From NCBI RefSeq assembly GCF_010365055.1, contig NZ_JAAFHA010000013.1:1-61017 (forward strand): 61,017 bases of DNA, written 5' to 3'. This document shows positions 16,821 to 27,008 of this stretch, piece by piece. Position 1 is the stretch's first letter. Every line of letters starts with the position of its first letter. The notes below the pieces were generated by a model. It was not told the DNA's origin and did not search any database. It was given only the letters and a program-made list of their open reading frames with translations. The DNA is from Rhodoferax sp. (GTDB taxonomy: Bacteria > Pseudomonadota > Gammaproteobacteria > Burkholderiales > Burkholderiaceae_C). Both the position numbers and the translations under genes were made by a program.

Positions 16821-17915
16821 TCAGGCCAACAGTGCCTGCGCAAACTCACGCGCGTTAAACGTCTCCAGGTCCTCCAGTTGCTCGCCCACGCCAATGAAGT
16901 ACACCGGCACCGGACACTCGCGCGCAATCGCGGCCAGCACGCCGCCCTTGGCGGTGCCGTCGAGCTTGGTGACGACCAAGCCCGTGAGGCCCAATGCCGC
17001 ATCAAAGGCTTTCACTTGCGTCAGGGCATTTTGACCGGTGTTGCCGTCAATCACGAGCAGGACTTCATGCGGTGCCGTAGCGTCGGCCTTTTGCACCACG
17101 CGCTTGATCTTTCGCAATTCTTCCATCAAATGCATCTGGGTGGGCAGGCGCCCGGCGGTATCCACCAGCACCACATCAATGCCGCGCGCCTTGCCCGCAC
17201 TGACCGCGTCAAAGCTCACGGCGGCGGGATCACCACCTTGCTGGCTGATGATCTCCACGCTCAGGCCGCTCGCCTGGGTGCTGGCACCGGCGCGCGTCGC
17301 CCAGACACCCAGTTGCTCACGCGCGGCCGCCCGGAACGTGTCCGCAGCAGCCAGCAACACACTGGCGCCGTGCAGGGCCAGGTGCTGCGTAAGTTTGCCA
17401 ATCGAGGTGGTTTTACCCGCACCGTTGACACCCGTGACCATGATGACGGTGGGCTTGTGCTGCCCGATCACCAACGGCTTTTCCAGCGGCAGCAGCAACT
17501 GGGTCAGGCTGGCCACCAACACGTTTTTCAGTGCCACCGGGTGGGTGATGCCGCTGTCCTTGACCTTGCGTCGCAAGTCATCGAGCAAGTACTGCGTCGC
17601 CGCCACGCCGGTGTCGGCCATCAGCAGCGCGCCTTCGAGCTCTTCATAGAGTGCCTCGTCAATCTGGGTACCACTGAACACCCCGGAGATGCTGTTGGCG
17701 GTCTTGCCCAGGCCAGCTTTGAGTTTGTCCAGCCACCTTTGCCGCTCGGGCACCACGCTGGCGGGCACGGGAATATCGATCGGCGTGACCAGCGCACTGC
17801 CAATCAACGAGCCACCGCCGGTGGCTGTTGCCGCGGTGTCTGGCCCGGGCGCAAAGGCCGGCGATTTTGGCAAGGCGGGGGTGGGCGGCGATTTCTTTTT
17901 GAAAAAACTGAACAT
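16821..17915 (-). CDS. ftsY: signal recognition particle receptor
   Basis: SRP receptor GTPase of 364 residues that docks ribosome-Ffh complexes at the membrane. N-terminal basic patch (MFSFFKKK), a short A domain, then the NG domain: P-loop GVNGAGKTTSIGKL, DTFRAAAREQLGVWA, DTAGRLPTQMHLMEEL, TKLDGTAKGG and the closing GVGEQLEDLETF. ATG at 17915 gives the standard start. It is divergent from the M16 protease pair, starting 29 bases from it. Confidence 0.96.
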   Translation of the reverse strand: MFSFFKKKSPPTPALPKSPAFAPGPDTAATATGGGSLIGSALVTPIDIPVPASVVPERQRWLDKLKAGLGKTANSISGVFSGTQIDEALYEELEGALLMADTGVAATQYLLDDLRRKVKDSGITHPVALKNVLVASLTQLLLPLEKPLVIGQHKPTVIMVTGVNGAGKTTSIGKLTQHLALHGASVLLAAADTFRAAAREQLGVWATRAGASTQASGLSVEIISQQGGDPAAVSFDAVSAGKARGIDVVLVDTAGRLPTQMHLMEELRKIKRVVQKADATAPHEVLLVIDGNTGQNALTQVKAFDAALGLTGLVVTKLDGTAKGGVLAAIARECPVPVYFIGVGEQLEDLETFNAREFAQALLA

Positions 17916-17944
17916 TAGGCAACTTCTTAGAATCACAGCATTCT

Positions 17945-19474
17945 ATGAAACGACTCACCTCCCCTGTGCCCATGCCGTTGATATATCAATATTTTTCCTG
18001 TTTTTCGCTCCGAGCCGTCGTCACTTCATGGGCGAAACAGTCAGTTCGACCCCACCGGCACGGCCCTTCCAGTGCCCAGCCGCGTGCTGTGTGGCAGCGC
18101 TTGCCCTGGTACGGCCTGTTGCTAGCGGGCAGCCTGGCGGCTCACGCGCAAGCCCCGAGCCCGGTGGAACAATTCACCTTGGCCAATGGTATGACCGTCA
18201 TCGTCAAACCCGATCGACGTGCGCCCACCGCCGTCCACATGCTGTGGGTGCGGGTGGGCGCCATGGACGAGGTGGACGGCAGCTCCGGCGTGGCGCATGT
18301 GCTGGAGCACATGATGTTCAAGGGCACACCGACCGTGCCAGCGGGCGAGTTCTCGCGCCGGGTGGCGGCCCTGGGCGGGCGCGAAAACGCCTTTACCAGC
18401 AAGGACTACACCGGCTATTACCAACAAATACCGGCCGAGCAGCTGGAAAACGTGATGAAACTGGAGGCCGACCGCTTCGGCCATAGCCAGTGGCTGGATG
18501 AGGAGTTTAAAAAAGAACTCGAAGTGGTCAAGGAAGAGCGCCGCCTGCGCACGGAAGACAACCCGCGCGCCCTGTTGCATGAAGCGCTGAACGCGGCTGT
18601 GTTTGTGGCATCGCCCTACCGGCGGCCCATCGTCGGCTGGATGAGCGACCTGGAAGCCTTGACGCCCGCGGATGCACGGGCGTTTTACCAACGCTGGTAT
18701 GTGCCGGCCAACGCAGCGGTGGTGGTGGCCGGTGATGTGGACGTGGCGCAGGTGCGCCGACTGGCTGAGAAATATTACGGCGTCTTGCCCGCGCGGGCCG
18801 TGCCAGAGCGCAAGCCGCAGCAAGAGCCGGCACAGGTCGGCCTCAAACGCCTGGCGTTCAAGGCACCGGCTGAACAGGCCTATGTGAGCCTGGCCTTCAA
18901 GGTGCCCGCCTTGACGTCTTTGGATGCGGAAAAAGAGAACGCTGACGCGCTGGCGCTCACCGTGCTAGCTGCCGTGCTGGACGGCTACAACGGTGCCCGG
19001 CTCGAGCGCGCCTTGACCCAGGGCGACGGTCGTGTGGCTGACAGTGTTGGCGCCGACAACGGCCTGTGGGGTCGGGGCCCCCAGTTGTTCATGCTGGTTG
19101 GTGTGCCCTCCCAAGGAAAAACGGCGGAGCAAGTGGAGCTGGCGCTACGCGCGCAAGTGGCGCGCATTGCCCGCGACGGCGTGCTGGATACTGAGCTTGC
19201 GCGCGTCAAAACCCAGTGGGTCGCGAGCGAGGTCTACAAGCTCGACTCGATCTTCAACCAGGCGCAGGAGTTGGGCAGCAACTGGGTGCAAGGACTGCCG
19301 CTGGACGCTGACGCGCTGTTGATCGAGCGCTTGCGCGCTGTCACCGCAGAGCAGGTCAAGGACGTGGCGCAACGTTATTTTGGCGATGACCAGTTGACCG
19401 TGGCCGTGTTGTTGCCGCAACCGCTGGACAAAACCCGCGCCCGGCGCCAGGCCCCAGTCGGTGCCCGGCATTGA
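17945..19474 (+). CDS. M16 family zinc protease (catalytic partner)
   Basis: Periplasmic or membrane-associated metallopeptidase, 509 residues as drawn. The inverted zinc motif HxxEH is present in HVLEHMMFKG, with the downstream Glu-rich helix. A signal peptide (WYGLLLAGSLAAHAQA) begins only after about 50 residues, so the true start may be internal, for example the GTG at 18089. It pairs with the next gene, which lacks the zinc site, as in two-subunit processing peptidases. The stop and the next ATG overlap (TGATG). Confidence 0.9.
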   Translation: MKRLTSPVPMPLIYQYFSCFSLRAVVTSWAKQSVRPHRHGPSSAQPRAVWQRLPWYGLLLAGSLAAHAQAPSPVEQFTLANGMTVIVKPDRRAPTAVHMLWVRVGAMDEVDGSSGVAHVLEHMMFKGTPTVPAGEFSRRVAALGGRENAFTSKDYTGYYQQIPAEQLENVMKLEADRFGHSQWLDEEFKKELEVVKEERRLRTEDNPRALLHEALNAAVFVASPYRRPIVGWMSDLEALTPADARAFYQRWYVPANAAVVVAGDVDVAQVRRLAEKYYGVLPARAVPERKPQQEPAQVGLKRLAFKAPAEQAYVSLAFKVPALTSLDAEKENADALALTVLAAVLDGYNGARLERALTQGDGRVADSVGADNGLWGRGPQLFMLVGVPSQGKTAEQVELALRAQVARIARDGVLDTELARVKTQWVASEVYKLDSIFNQAQELGSNWVQGLPLDADALLIERLRAVTAEQVKDVAQRYFGDDQLTVAVLLPQPLDKTRARRQAPVGARH

Positions 19475-20889
19475 TGCAGCCCCTGACACCCATCAAAGCG
19501 CACCTCATGATCACTCTTAAAAATATAGCTGCTTACGCAATATGGACGGGGGCTACAGCCTTATTTCTTATAAATCCTGTGCAAGCGGGCATTCCCATTG
19601 AGCACTGGGCGCAAGCCTCCGGCGCGCAGGTCTATCTGGTGCAGAGCCACGGCATTCCCATGCTGGACCTACAAATCGACTTTGACGCCGGTAGTCGGCG
19701 TGACCCGGCCGACCAGGCTGGGCTGGCCAGCGTGACCGCACGCATGAGCAGCAAAGGCGTTCGGGCAGGTGCTGCCCACGTGACCGGTGCGGGTGCCGTT
19801 GAGCCCGCGCTGGATGAGAACGCCTTGAGTGAGGCCTGGGCGGACCTGGGCGCCTCGTTTCACGCCGGTGCCAGCAGTGACCGCATGAGTTTTTCGCTGC
19901 GTTCACTCAGCTACCCTGAATTGCTCGGCAAAGCGGTGCAGCTCGCGGCCCGCCAACTCGGTGAGCCCGCCTTCCCCGAGGCGATCTGGCAGCGCGAGCG
20001 TGAAACCCTGAACGCCGCCATCAAGGAAGCCAACACCCGCCCGGCAACGCTGGCGAATCGCGCCTTCGAAAAGGCGGTTTACGGCCAGCATCCCTATGGC
20101 TTTGAGATGACCGAGGCCACCTTGGCGCGCATCAGCGTGTCGGATATGAAGTCACTGCATGCCCGCCTGATCGCCCCGTGCCGGGCCAAGGTGACGCTGG
20201 TGGGAGCGGTCAACCGGGCCCAGGCCGACGCGCTGGTGACGCAGTTGTTGGCGCGCCTGCCCACCGCGCACGCCCCCTGCCCGGCGCTGCCGACCGTGGC
20301 GGAGGTGGTGCCGCTGGACCAACCCGTCGCCACACAGATTTCATTCGACTCGGCGCAGGCCCATGTGCTCATCGGACAACCCGGCTTCACGCGCCAGGAC
20401 TCTGATTACTTTGCGCTGACGGTGGGCAACTACATTTTGGGCGGTGGCGGCTTTGTCTCGCGCCTGACGAACGAGGTCCGCGAAAAACGGGGTCTGAGCT
20501 ACAGCGTGTACAGCTACTTTGCGCCCGGCTTGCATGCCGGTGCGTTCACGCTGGGGCTGCAAACCCGGCCGGACCAGGCCGAGCAAGCCGTGCAGGTGTC
20601 ACGCGACGTGCTTCGCCGTTTTGTTGCCGATGGCCCGACCGAGGCCGAACTCCAGGCGGCCAAAGACAACCTGATCGGCGGCTTTGCCCTTCGCATCGAC
20701 AGCAACGGCAAGCTGCTGGGCAACGTGGCCAACATCGCCTGGCATGGGCTCGCGCTGGACTACCTGGAGACCTGGACGCAGCAGGTGGCGAAGGTCACGG
20801 CCCAAGACATCAAGGCCGCATTTCAGCGCAAGCTGCAGCCAGACAAGATGGTGACGGTGGTGTTGGGTGGGGTGAACACCGGCCAATAA
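19474..20889 (+). CDS. M16 family protein lacking the zinc motif (non-catalytic partner)
   Basis: Exported M16-like protein of about 471 residues. The HxxEH motif is absent (TARMSSKG stands at that place), while the substrate-handling segment LTNEVREKRGLSYSVYSYF is kept, as in the beta-type subunits of this family. ATG at 19474 overlaps the upstream stop; a second ATG at 19507 directly begins the signal peptide. That signal peptide is encoded by a copy of the dispersed repeat (19511-19560). Probably forms a complex with the preceding protease. Confidence 0.88.
   Translation: MQPLTPIKAHLMITLKNIAAYAIWTGATALFLINPVQAGIPIEHWAQASGAQVYLVQSHGIPMLDLQIDFDAGSRRDPADQAGLASVTARMSSKGVRAGAAHVTGAGAVEPALDENALSEAWADLGASFHAGASSDRMSFSLRSLSYPELLGKAVQLAARQLGEPAFPEAIWQRERETLNAAIKEANTRPATLANRAFEKAVYGQHPYGFEMTEATLARISVSDMKSLHARLIAPCRAKVTLVGAVNRAQADALVTQLLARLPTAHAPCPALPTVAEVVPLDQPVATQISFDSAQAHVLIGQPGFTRQDSDYFALTVGNYILGGGGFVSRLTNEVREKRGLSYSVYSYFAPGLHAGAFTLGLQTRPDQAEQAVQVSRDVLRRFVADGPTEAELQAAKDNLIGGFALRIDSNGKLLGNVANIAWHGLALDYLETWTQQVAKVTAQDIKAAFQRKLQPDKMVTVVLGGVNTGQ
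19511..19560 (+). repeat. copy A of the dispersed repeat, inside the M16 signal peptide
   Basis: Reads CTTAAAAATATAGCTGC, a spacer, then TGGACGGGGGCTACAGCC. It encodes LKNIAAYAIWTGATA, the core of the signal peptide. Compared with the sco1 copy (2700-2746) it is nearly identical over 45 bp and is in the same reading frame, though the two genes are unrelated. Confidence 0.8.
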
Positions 20890-20965
20890 GAGGTCTTGCG
20901 CCGCTCTACACTCGGGCCTCAATTTATCTGACGTCCTTTCTTAACCGGGGGGTCCGCAACATCAA

Positions 20966-21946
20966 ATGCACGGCCTGTACCTCAAGCAAATCTGGAACCT
21001 GATCAATAAATCAGTCGCGGCGTGGATCAACGATTACGCCCCGAGCATGGGTGCCGCGCTGGCCTACTACACGCTGTTTTCGATGGCGCCGCTGCTGATC
21101 ATTGTGATCGCGGTGGCGGGGTTGGTGTTTGGCCCGGAAGCGGCGCGGGGTGAAATCGTGGCGCAGATCCAGGGCATCATTGGCTGGGAAGGCGCGATCG
21201 CGGTGCAAGGGCTGCTGAAAAGCGCCCGGGAACCGGCGCAGGACATATTAGCAGCGGTGATCAGCGTCGCGACACTGCTGATTGGCGCGACCACGGTGTT
21301 CGCAGAGCTGCAGAGCGACCTGGACCGCATCTGGCGTGTGCCCGCCCCGGTCAAGGAAAACGGTCTGTGGGCGTTACTGCGCACCCGTCTGCTGTCTTTT
21401 GGCCTGGTGCTGGGCCTGGTGTTCTTGCTGCTGGTGTCGCTGGTGGTCAGCGCCGTGATTGCAGCCCTGGGCAAGTGGAGTGACGGCCTGTTCCGGGGCT
21501 GGGAAACGGTGTTGCACCTGCTCACTTTCAGTGTCTCATTTGCCATCTCCACTTTTTTGTTTGCCATGATCTACAAGCTGATGCCGCGCGCCAGCATTGC
21601 CTGGCGCGATGTGTGGGTGGGCGCGGCGGTGACCTCGCTGTTGTTCGAAATTGGCAAATTCCTGATCGGCCTGTATCTGGGAAAAACCGGCGTAGCGTCC
21701 AGTTTTGGTGCCGCCGGCTCCCTCGTGTTGTTGTTGGTGTGGGTCTATTTCTCAGCGCAGATCTTTCTGCTCGGCGCCGAGTTCACCTGGGTTTACTCGC
21801 ACGAATATGGCTCCAAATCGAAGCAGCCCGAGCACAAGTCGGTCGCCATCGTGCCCAGTCGTCTGGGTGGGGTGACTTCGACGGCCGACACCAAAAGTCA
21901 GGACCTGCGCGTAGCCAGCCACGACGTCTCTGAGCCCGAGCGCTAG
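20966..21946 (+). CDS. YihY/BrkB family inner membrane protein
   Basis: Membrane protein of 326 residues with about six helices, of the family once annotated as ribonuclease BN. Family segments: SMGAALAYYTLFSMAPLL near the N-terminus, LIGATTVFAELQSDLDRIW, and the C-terminal helix GAAGSLVLLLVWVYFSAQIFLLGAEFT (a region). The cytoplasmic tail is hydrophilic. The function of the family is not established; a transport or envelope role has been suggested. It lies 76 bases after the M16 pair and 13 before rsmD. Confidence 0.88.
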   Translation: MHGLYLKQIWNLINKSVAAWINDYAPSMGAALAYYTLFSMAPLLIIVIAVAGLVFGPEAARGEIVAQIQGIIGWEGAIAVQGLLKSAREPAQDILAAVISVATLLIGATTVFAELQSDLDRIWRVPAPVKENGLWALLRTRLLSFGLVLGLVFLLLVSLVVSAVIAALGKWSDGLFRGWETVLHLLTFSVSFAISTFLFAMIYKLMPRASIAWRDVWVGAAVTSLLFEIGKFLIGLYLGKTGVASSFGAAGSLVLLLVWVYFSAQIFLLGAEFTWVYSHEYGSKSKQPEHKSVAIVPSRLGGVTSTADTKSQDLRVASHDVSEPER

Positions 21947-21995
21947 TGGGCGCGCTACCATGGCGCAAGAATTTTCTCCGAACTCAACTTGCCTG

Positions 21996-22622
21996 ATGAA
22001 AAAAGACAAATCCGCCGCACCCCCGAGACCCGCACGTCCCATCCGACCGCGCAGCCCGCAGACGCATGAGGTCCGCATCATCGGCGGCCTCTGGAAGCGC
22101 ACCAAGCTCGCCGTGGCCGAGCATCCGGGCCTGCGCCCGACGCCGGACCGTGTGCGCGAGACCCTGTTCAACTGGCTCGGCCAGGACCTGACCGGCTGGC
22201 GCTGCATCGATGCCTTTGCCGGTACCGGGGTCCTCGGTTTCGAAGCCGCGTCCCGCGGCGCCAAAGAAGTGTTGCTGGTGGAGCAGGACACCGCCCTGGT
22301 GGCACAGCTCAAACGCGTTCAGACGCAATTGCAGGCTAGCGCCACGCAAATCGTGCGGGGTGATGGCGTGGCGGCCTTGAAACACCTGGACTCAGCCAGC
22401 ATGGACGCTGTGTTTTTGGATCCACCCTTTGACTCCGTGCTGTTTGAAGCCGCCCTGCAAGCCGCCGGCCGCGCCGTGGCACCCAGTGGTTTTGTCTATT
22501 TGGAGGCTCCAATCCTGTGGACAGACGCGCAACTGGCGAGCGTCGACCTGCAAGTGCACCGGCACCTGAAAGCGGGCGCTGTTCATGCCCATCTGCTCAA
22601 GCGCATTGAGTCAGGCACCTGA
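21996..22622 (+). CDS. rsmD: 16S rRNA (guanine(966)-N2)-methyltransferase
   Basis: RNA methyltransferase of about 208 residues. VRIIGGLWKRTKL and PTPDRVRETLFNWLG near the start are RsmD signatures. The SAM loop is DAFAGTGVLGFEA and the catalytic motif DPPF is present in AVFLDPPFDS. The frame opens at 21960; ATG at 21996 (MKKDK) is closer to family length, though the start is uncertain. Precedes coaD, its common neighbour. Confidence 0.92.
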   Translation: MKKDKSAAPPRPARPIRPRSPQTHEVRIIGGLWKRTKLAVAEHPGLRPTPDRVRETLFNWLGQDLTGWRCIDAFAGTGVLGFEAASRGAKEVLLVEQDTALVAQLKRVQTQLQASATQIVRGDGVAALKHLDSASMDAVFLDPPFDSVLFEAALQAAGRAVAPSGFVYLEAPILWTDAQLASVDLQVHRHLKAGAVHAHLLKRIESGT

Positions 22623-22667
22623 GATCAGGGGCATCATGTTTTCAACCAAGCCCCAAGGACTCATTGA

Positions 22668-23207
<540 letters not shown>

Positions 23208-23331
23208 GGCGGCGGCGTTTGGTAATGTTGGCGTATATTGACTTATTTCACAATGGGAATCAGGCGCGTGTTCCACGCTTGAAGCCTGCAAGCTTTTATC
23301 CACCAGAACCCCAAATGAAACCGGAGAAAAA

Positions 23332-23802
23332 ATGAAAATACTATTACCTGTCGATGGTTCCACAGTCTCGTTGGACGCTGTTCGCTTCGCCATTCGCATG
23401 GCACAAGAAGGCTTGGCCTGCAGCATGGTGCTGGCCAATGTTCAGGAGCCTGCGACCTTGTACGAACTGATGGTGGCGCACGATCCCCAAGTGATTGAAG
23501 AGGTCAGCGCGGCGGCGGGCGCCAACACGCTGGCCGCAGCCGAGGCGCTGTTGGAGCAGGCCAACATTGCTTTCGAGTCTGAAGTAGCCATGGGGGACCC
23601 CGCCCATACCCTCATCGATATCCTGGAGAATTTTGGTTGTGATCTGGTGGTGATGGGTGCCAGCGGCACAAGTCCCTTGCGTAGCGCGTTACTCGGCTCA
23701 GTCTCCAATGAGGTGCTGCATGCTGCGAATGTGCCGGTCATGATCATCAAGGCCGCGCCAACGCCGGATATTGATGAGGCTGAGTTCGACGAGGCTCAAT
23801 GA
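23332..23802 (+). CDS. universal stress protein (UspA family)
   Basis: Protein of 156 residues with one Usp domain: MKILLPVDGSTVSLDAV at the start and the ATP-binding signature VMGASGTSPLRSALLGSVSNEVLHAANVPV (region 105-135; G-2x-G-9x-G-S/T type). It is likely an ATP-binding member. It lies 28 bases before the P-type ATPase gene, so the two may share a transcript. A good GGAGAAAA site precedes the start. Confidence 0.92.
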   Translation: MKILLPVDGSTVSLDAVRFAIRMAQEGLACSMVLANVQEPATLYELMVAHDPQVIEEVSAAAGANTLAAAEALLEQANIAFESEVAMGDPAHTLIDILENFGCDLVVMGASGTSPLRSALLGSVSNEVLHAANVPVMIIKAAPTPDIDEAEFDEAQ

Positions 23803-23830
23803 CCGGGTTTGAGCCCGTATTGAAATCGCG

Positions 23831-26506
23831 ATGGCGCAGGAAGCACCCCCGGTCGAAAAGGATCACTGGCACCTGCATGATGCCCACGAGTTAGCGCGTC
23901 GGCACGGGGTCGACCCGGCGCATGGTCTGCATGAGGACGAGGCCAGCCGCCGTGCGCAGCAGCACGGGCCGAACGAAATCCAGGGGCGGCCGGGTCGCGG
24001 TCTTTGGGCTCAGTTCATTGACCAGTTCAAGGACTTCATGGTTCTGGTGCTGATCGCCGCCGCCGTGATCTCGGGCGTCATCGGCGATCTGGTTGATACG
24101 CTGGCCATCCTGGTGATTGTTCTGCTCAATGCAACCATCGGTTTTGTGCAGGCCTGGCGGGCTGATAAAGCCATGGCGGCACTCCAGCAATTGGCCGCCA
24201 CCCATGCCACCGTGCTGCGCGGTGGGCAGGCGCAGGTGATTGCCTCCAGCGAGTTGGTGCCCGGTGACATTGTGTTGCTGGAGGCCGGCAACCAGGTGCC
24301 GGCCGACCTGCGACTGATCGAAATTGCCCAACTCAAGGTCGATGAGTCGGCCCTGACTGGCGAGTCGGTCACGGTAGAAAAACACGCCGGGACGCTGACC
24401 GGTCTGGCCCATGCGCTAGGCGACCGGCTCAACATGGCCTTCAAGGGCACCACGGCAACCCACGGGCGCGGCCGCGGTCTGGTGGTCGCGACGGGCATGG
24501 CGACCGAGCTGGGCAAGGTGGCCGGGTTGCTGGACCGTGACACCGACCGCAGCACCCCGCTGCAGCTGCGCCTGGCGGCATTTGGCAAGCGGCTGGCGCT
24601 GGCGGTCATTGCCATCTGTGTTGTGATCTTCCTGGTCGGGGTGATGCGCGGCGAGGCGCCGGTGCTGATGATCCTGACCGCCGTGAGTCTGGCCGTGGCC
24701 GCCATTCCCGAGGCCTTGCCCGCCGTGGTGACGGTGCTGCTGGCGCTGGGCGCGCGCCGCATGGTGTCGCTCAATGCGCTGATCCGCCGTTTGCCCTCAG
24801 TCGAGACACTGGGTTCGGTCACCTACATCTGCACTGACAAAACCGGCACCCTGACGCAGAACCGCATGCACGCCGAACTGCTGCTGGCCGACGGGCAGGA
24901 GTGGGTGCCGGGAAGCGGCGCCCCGGGTCGCGAGCTTGCCGGGTCGCTCCATCTGGAGCTGTTGCGTGCGGCGGCCTTGTGTAACGACGCCGGCCGCAAC
25001 CGCGAAGGCGTGTGGCAGGGCGACCCGACCGAAACTGCGCTCACGCAAGTGGCGCTGGAGGCTGGGCTCGACAAGGCCGAACTGGAGCGCCAGTTCGAAC
25101 GGGTGCAGGAGCTGCCGTTCGACTCGGAACGCAAACGCATGAGCACCTTGCACCGATCGGAGGCGGGCTTCATTGCCTACACCAAGGGCGCGCCCGAATC
25201 GGTGATTCCTCTGTGCAGCACGCAATGGCACGTGGAGGGCGCGATGCCGCTGCAGCAGGAAGCCGTGCTGGCGACCGCCGAGGCCATGGCGGCTCGGGGC
25301 TTGCGGGTGCTGGCGCTGGCGTCTCGCACGCATGCGACGCTGCCCGCGCCCGGTGACGTCGAGTCGGTGGAGTCCGGCATGAGCCTGATCGGCCTGATTG
25401 GCCTGATCGACCCGCCGCGGCCGGAGGCGGCGCTCGCCGTACGCGATTGCCAAACGGCAGGAATCACCCCGGTGATGATCACGGGCGACCATCCTGCCAC
25501 TGCGCTGGCCATTGCGCGGCGTCTTGGCATCGTCGTGGATGGCGACGCCGAGGTGCTGACGGGGTCCGAGTTGGCGGTCATGGACGAGCCGACTTTGCGC
25601 GAACATGTCATGGCGGTGCGGGTCTATGCGCGCGTCGATCCGGCGCAAAAAATCCGCATCGTCGAAGCCTTGCAGGCCCGCGGTGAGTTTGTGGCCATGA
25701 CGGGCGACGGTGTGAACGATGCACCTGCACTCAAGCGGGCCGATATCGGCGTGGCCATGGGCCGTGGCGGCACCGATGTGGCGCGCGAGGCGTCGAGCCT
25801 GGTCCTGCTGGACGATAACTTTGCCACCATCGTCGCCGCAGTGCGGGAGGGCCGGCGCATTTACGACAACATCCGGAAATTTGTCCGCTATGCGATGACC
25901 GGCAATTCGGGCGAAATCTGGACCATCTTTCTGGCACCGATGCTGGGCTTGCCCATTCCGCTGCTGCCCATCCACATCCTGTGGGTCAACCTGGTGACCG
26001 ATGGTTTGCCGGGCCTGGCGCTGGCGGCCGAGCCGGCGGAGCACGGCATCATGCAGCGCCCGCCGCGCACCCCGCAGGAGAGCCTGTTCGCAAACGGCCT
26101 CTGGCAACATATTTTGTGGGTCGGTTTGCTGCTAGGCGGTTTGTGCCTGCTGGTGCAGGCCTGGGCCTTGTCCACCGCCCATGCACATTGGCAGACCATG
26201 GTATTTACCGTGTTGACGCTGGGGCAAATGGCCCATGTGCTAGCCATCCGCTCGGAAGCCGAGTCGTTGTTCAGCCTCGGCCTGGGCTCCAACAAGCCCT
26301 TGATCGGCGCCGTGCTACTGACTTTTGCGCTACAGATGGCAACGATTTATGTGCCTGTGCTGAACCCGATTTTCAAGACACAAGCCCTGAGCCTGGTCGA
26401 ACTGATGATCTGCCTCGCCGCCTCCGCAGTGGTGTTTTTCGCCGTCGAGATTGAGAAGCTATGGTTGCGCCGCAAGCGCCCTGCTCTCGCCGCATCGTTG
26501 TCCTGA
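23831..26506 (+). CDS. cation-transporting P-type ATPase (P2 type)
   Basis: Ion pump of 891 residues. Order: cation ATPase N-terminal domain, TM1-2, actuator domain with TGES, TM3-4 with PEALP, phosphorylation site DKTGTLTQNRM, nucleotide domain with KGAPE, hinge TGDGVNDAPALKRADIGVAMG, then a six-helix C-terminal block. PEALP and the C-terminal block suggest a calcium- or SERCA-like P2A pump, though sodium or magnesium cannot be ruled out. Follows a universal stress protein gene, which suggests stress-linked expression. Confidence 0.92.
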   Translation: MAQEAPPVEKDHWHLHDAHELARRHGVDPAHGLHEDEASRRAQQHGPNEIQGRPGRGLWAQFIDQFKDFMVLVLIAAAVISGVIGDLVDTLAILVIVLLNATIGFVQAWRADKAMAALQQLAATHATVLRGGQAQVIASSELVPGDIVLLEAGNQVPADLRLIEIAQLKVDESALTGESVTVEKHAGTLTGLAHALGDRLNMAFKGTTATHGRGRGLVVATGMATELGKVAGLLDRDTDRSTPLQLRLAAFGKRLALAVIAICVVIFLVGVMRGEAPVLMILTAVSLAVAAIPEALPAVVTVLLALGARRMVSLNALIRRLPSVETLGSVTYICTDKTGTLTQNRMHAELLLADGQEWVPGSGAPGRELAGSLHLELLRAAALCNDAGRNREGVWQGDPTETALTQVALEAGLDKAELERQFERVQELPFDSERKRMSTLHRSEAGFIAYTKGAPESVIPLCSTQWHVEGAMPLQQEAVLATAEAMAARGLRVLALASRTHATLPAPGDVESVESGMSLIGLIGLIDPPRPEAALAVRDCQTAGITPVMITGDHPATALAIARRLGIVVDGDAEVLTGSELAVMDEPTLREHVMAVRVYARVDPAQKIRIVEALQARGEFVAMTGDGVNDAPALKRADIGVAMGRGGTDVAREASSLVLLDDNFATIVAAVREGRRIYDNIRKFVRYAMTGNSGEIWTIFLAPMLGLPIPLLPIHILWVNLVTDGLPGLALAAEPAEHGIMQRPPRTPQESLFANGLWQHILWVGLLLGGLCLLVQAWALSTAHAHWQTMVFTVLTLGQMAHVLAIRSEAESLFSLGLGSNKPLIGAVLLTFALQMATIYVPVLNPIFKTQALSLVELMICLAASAVVFFAVEIEKLWLRRKRPALAASLS

Positions 26507-26678
26507 CCCATCGCGTCTTCATCCGGCCGCCGTGTTGAAACCCGCCGGAGCCGCAGGCTGGCGTGGCTGCTCAGTGGCAGGCGCTGAGCAGATCGGTCAT
26601 TGGGTCGTGAACCTGATGTCAGTAGGGACTTGGGTCCGTCGTCGCGGCAACGCCGATAATTCGAACCATGCGAGTTAA

Positions 26679-26984
<306 letters not shown>

Positions 26985-27008
26985 GTCTATACCGGACCGA
27001 GGCCCGCA

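Noticed and set aside
23230..23265. Sigma-70 -35-like TTGACT upstream of the universal stress protein gene
   Set aside because: No acceptable -10 box at the right spacing, so no promoter is called.
24797..26110. Long minus-strand frame opposite the P-type ATPase
   Set aside because: Antisense composition (Arg/Gln/His), and the ATPase on the other strand has all catalytic motifs.
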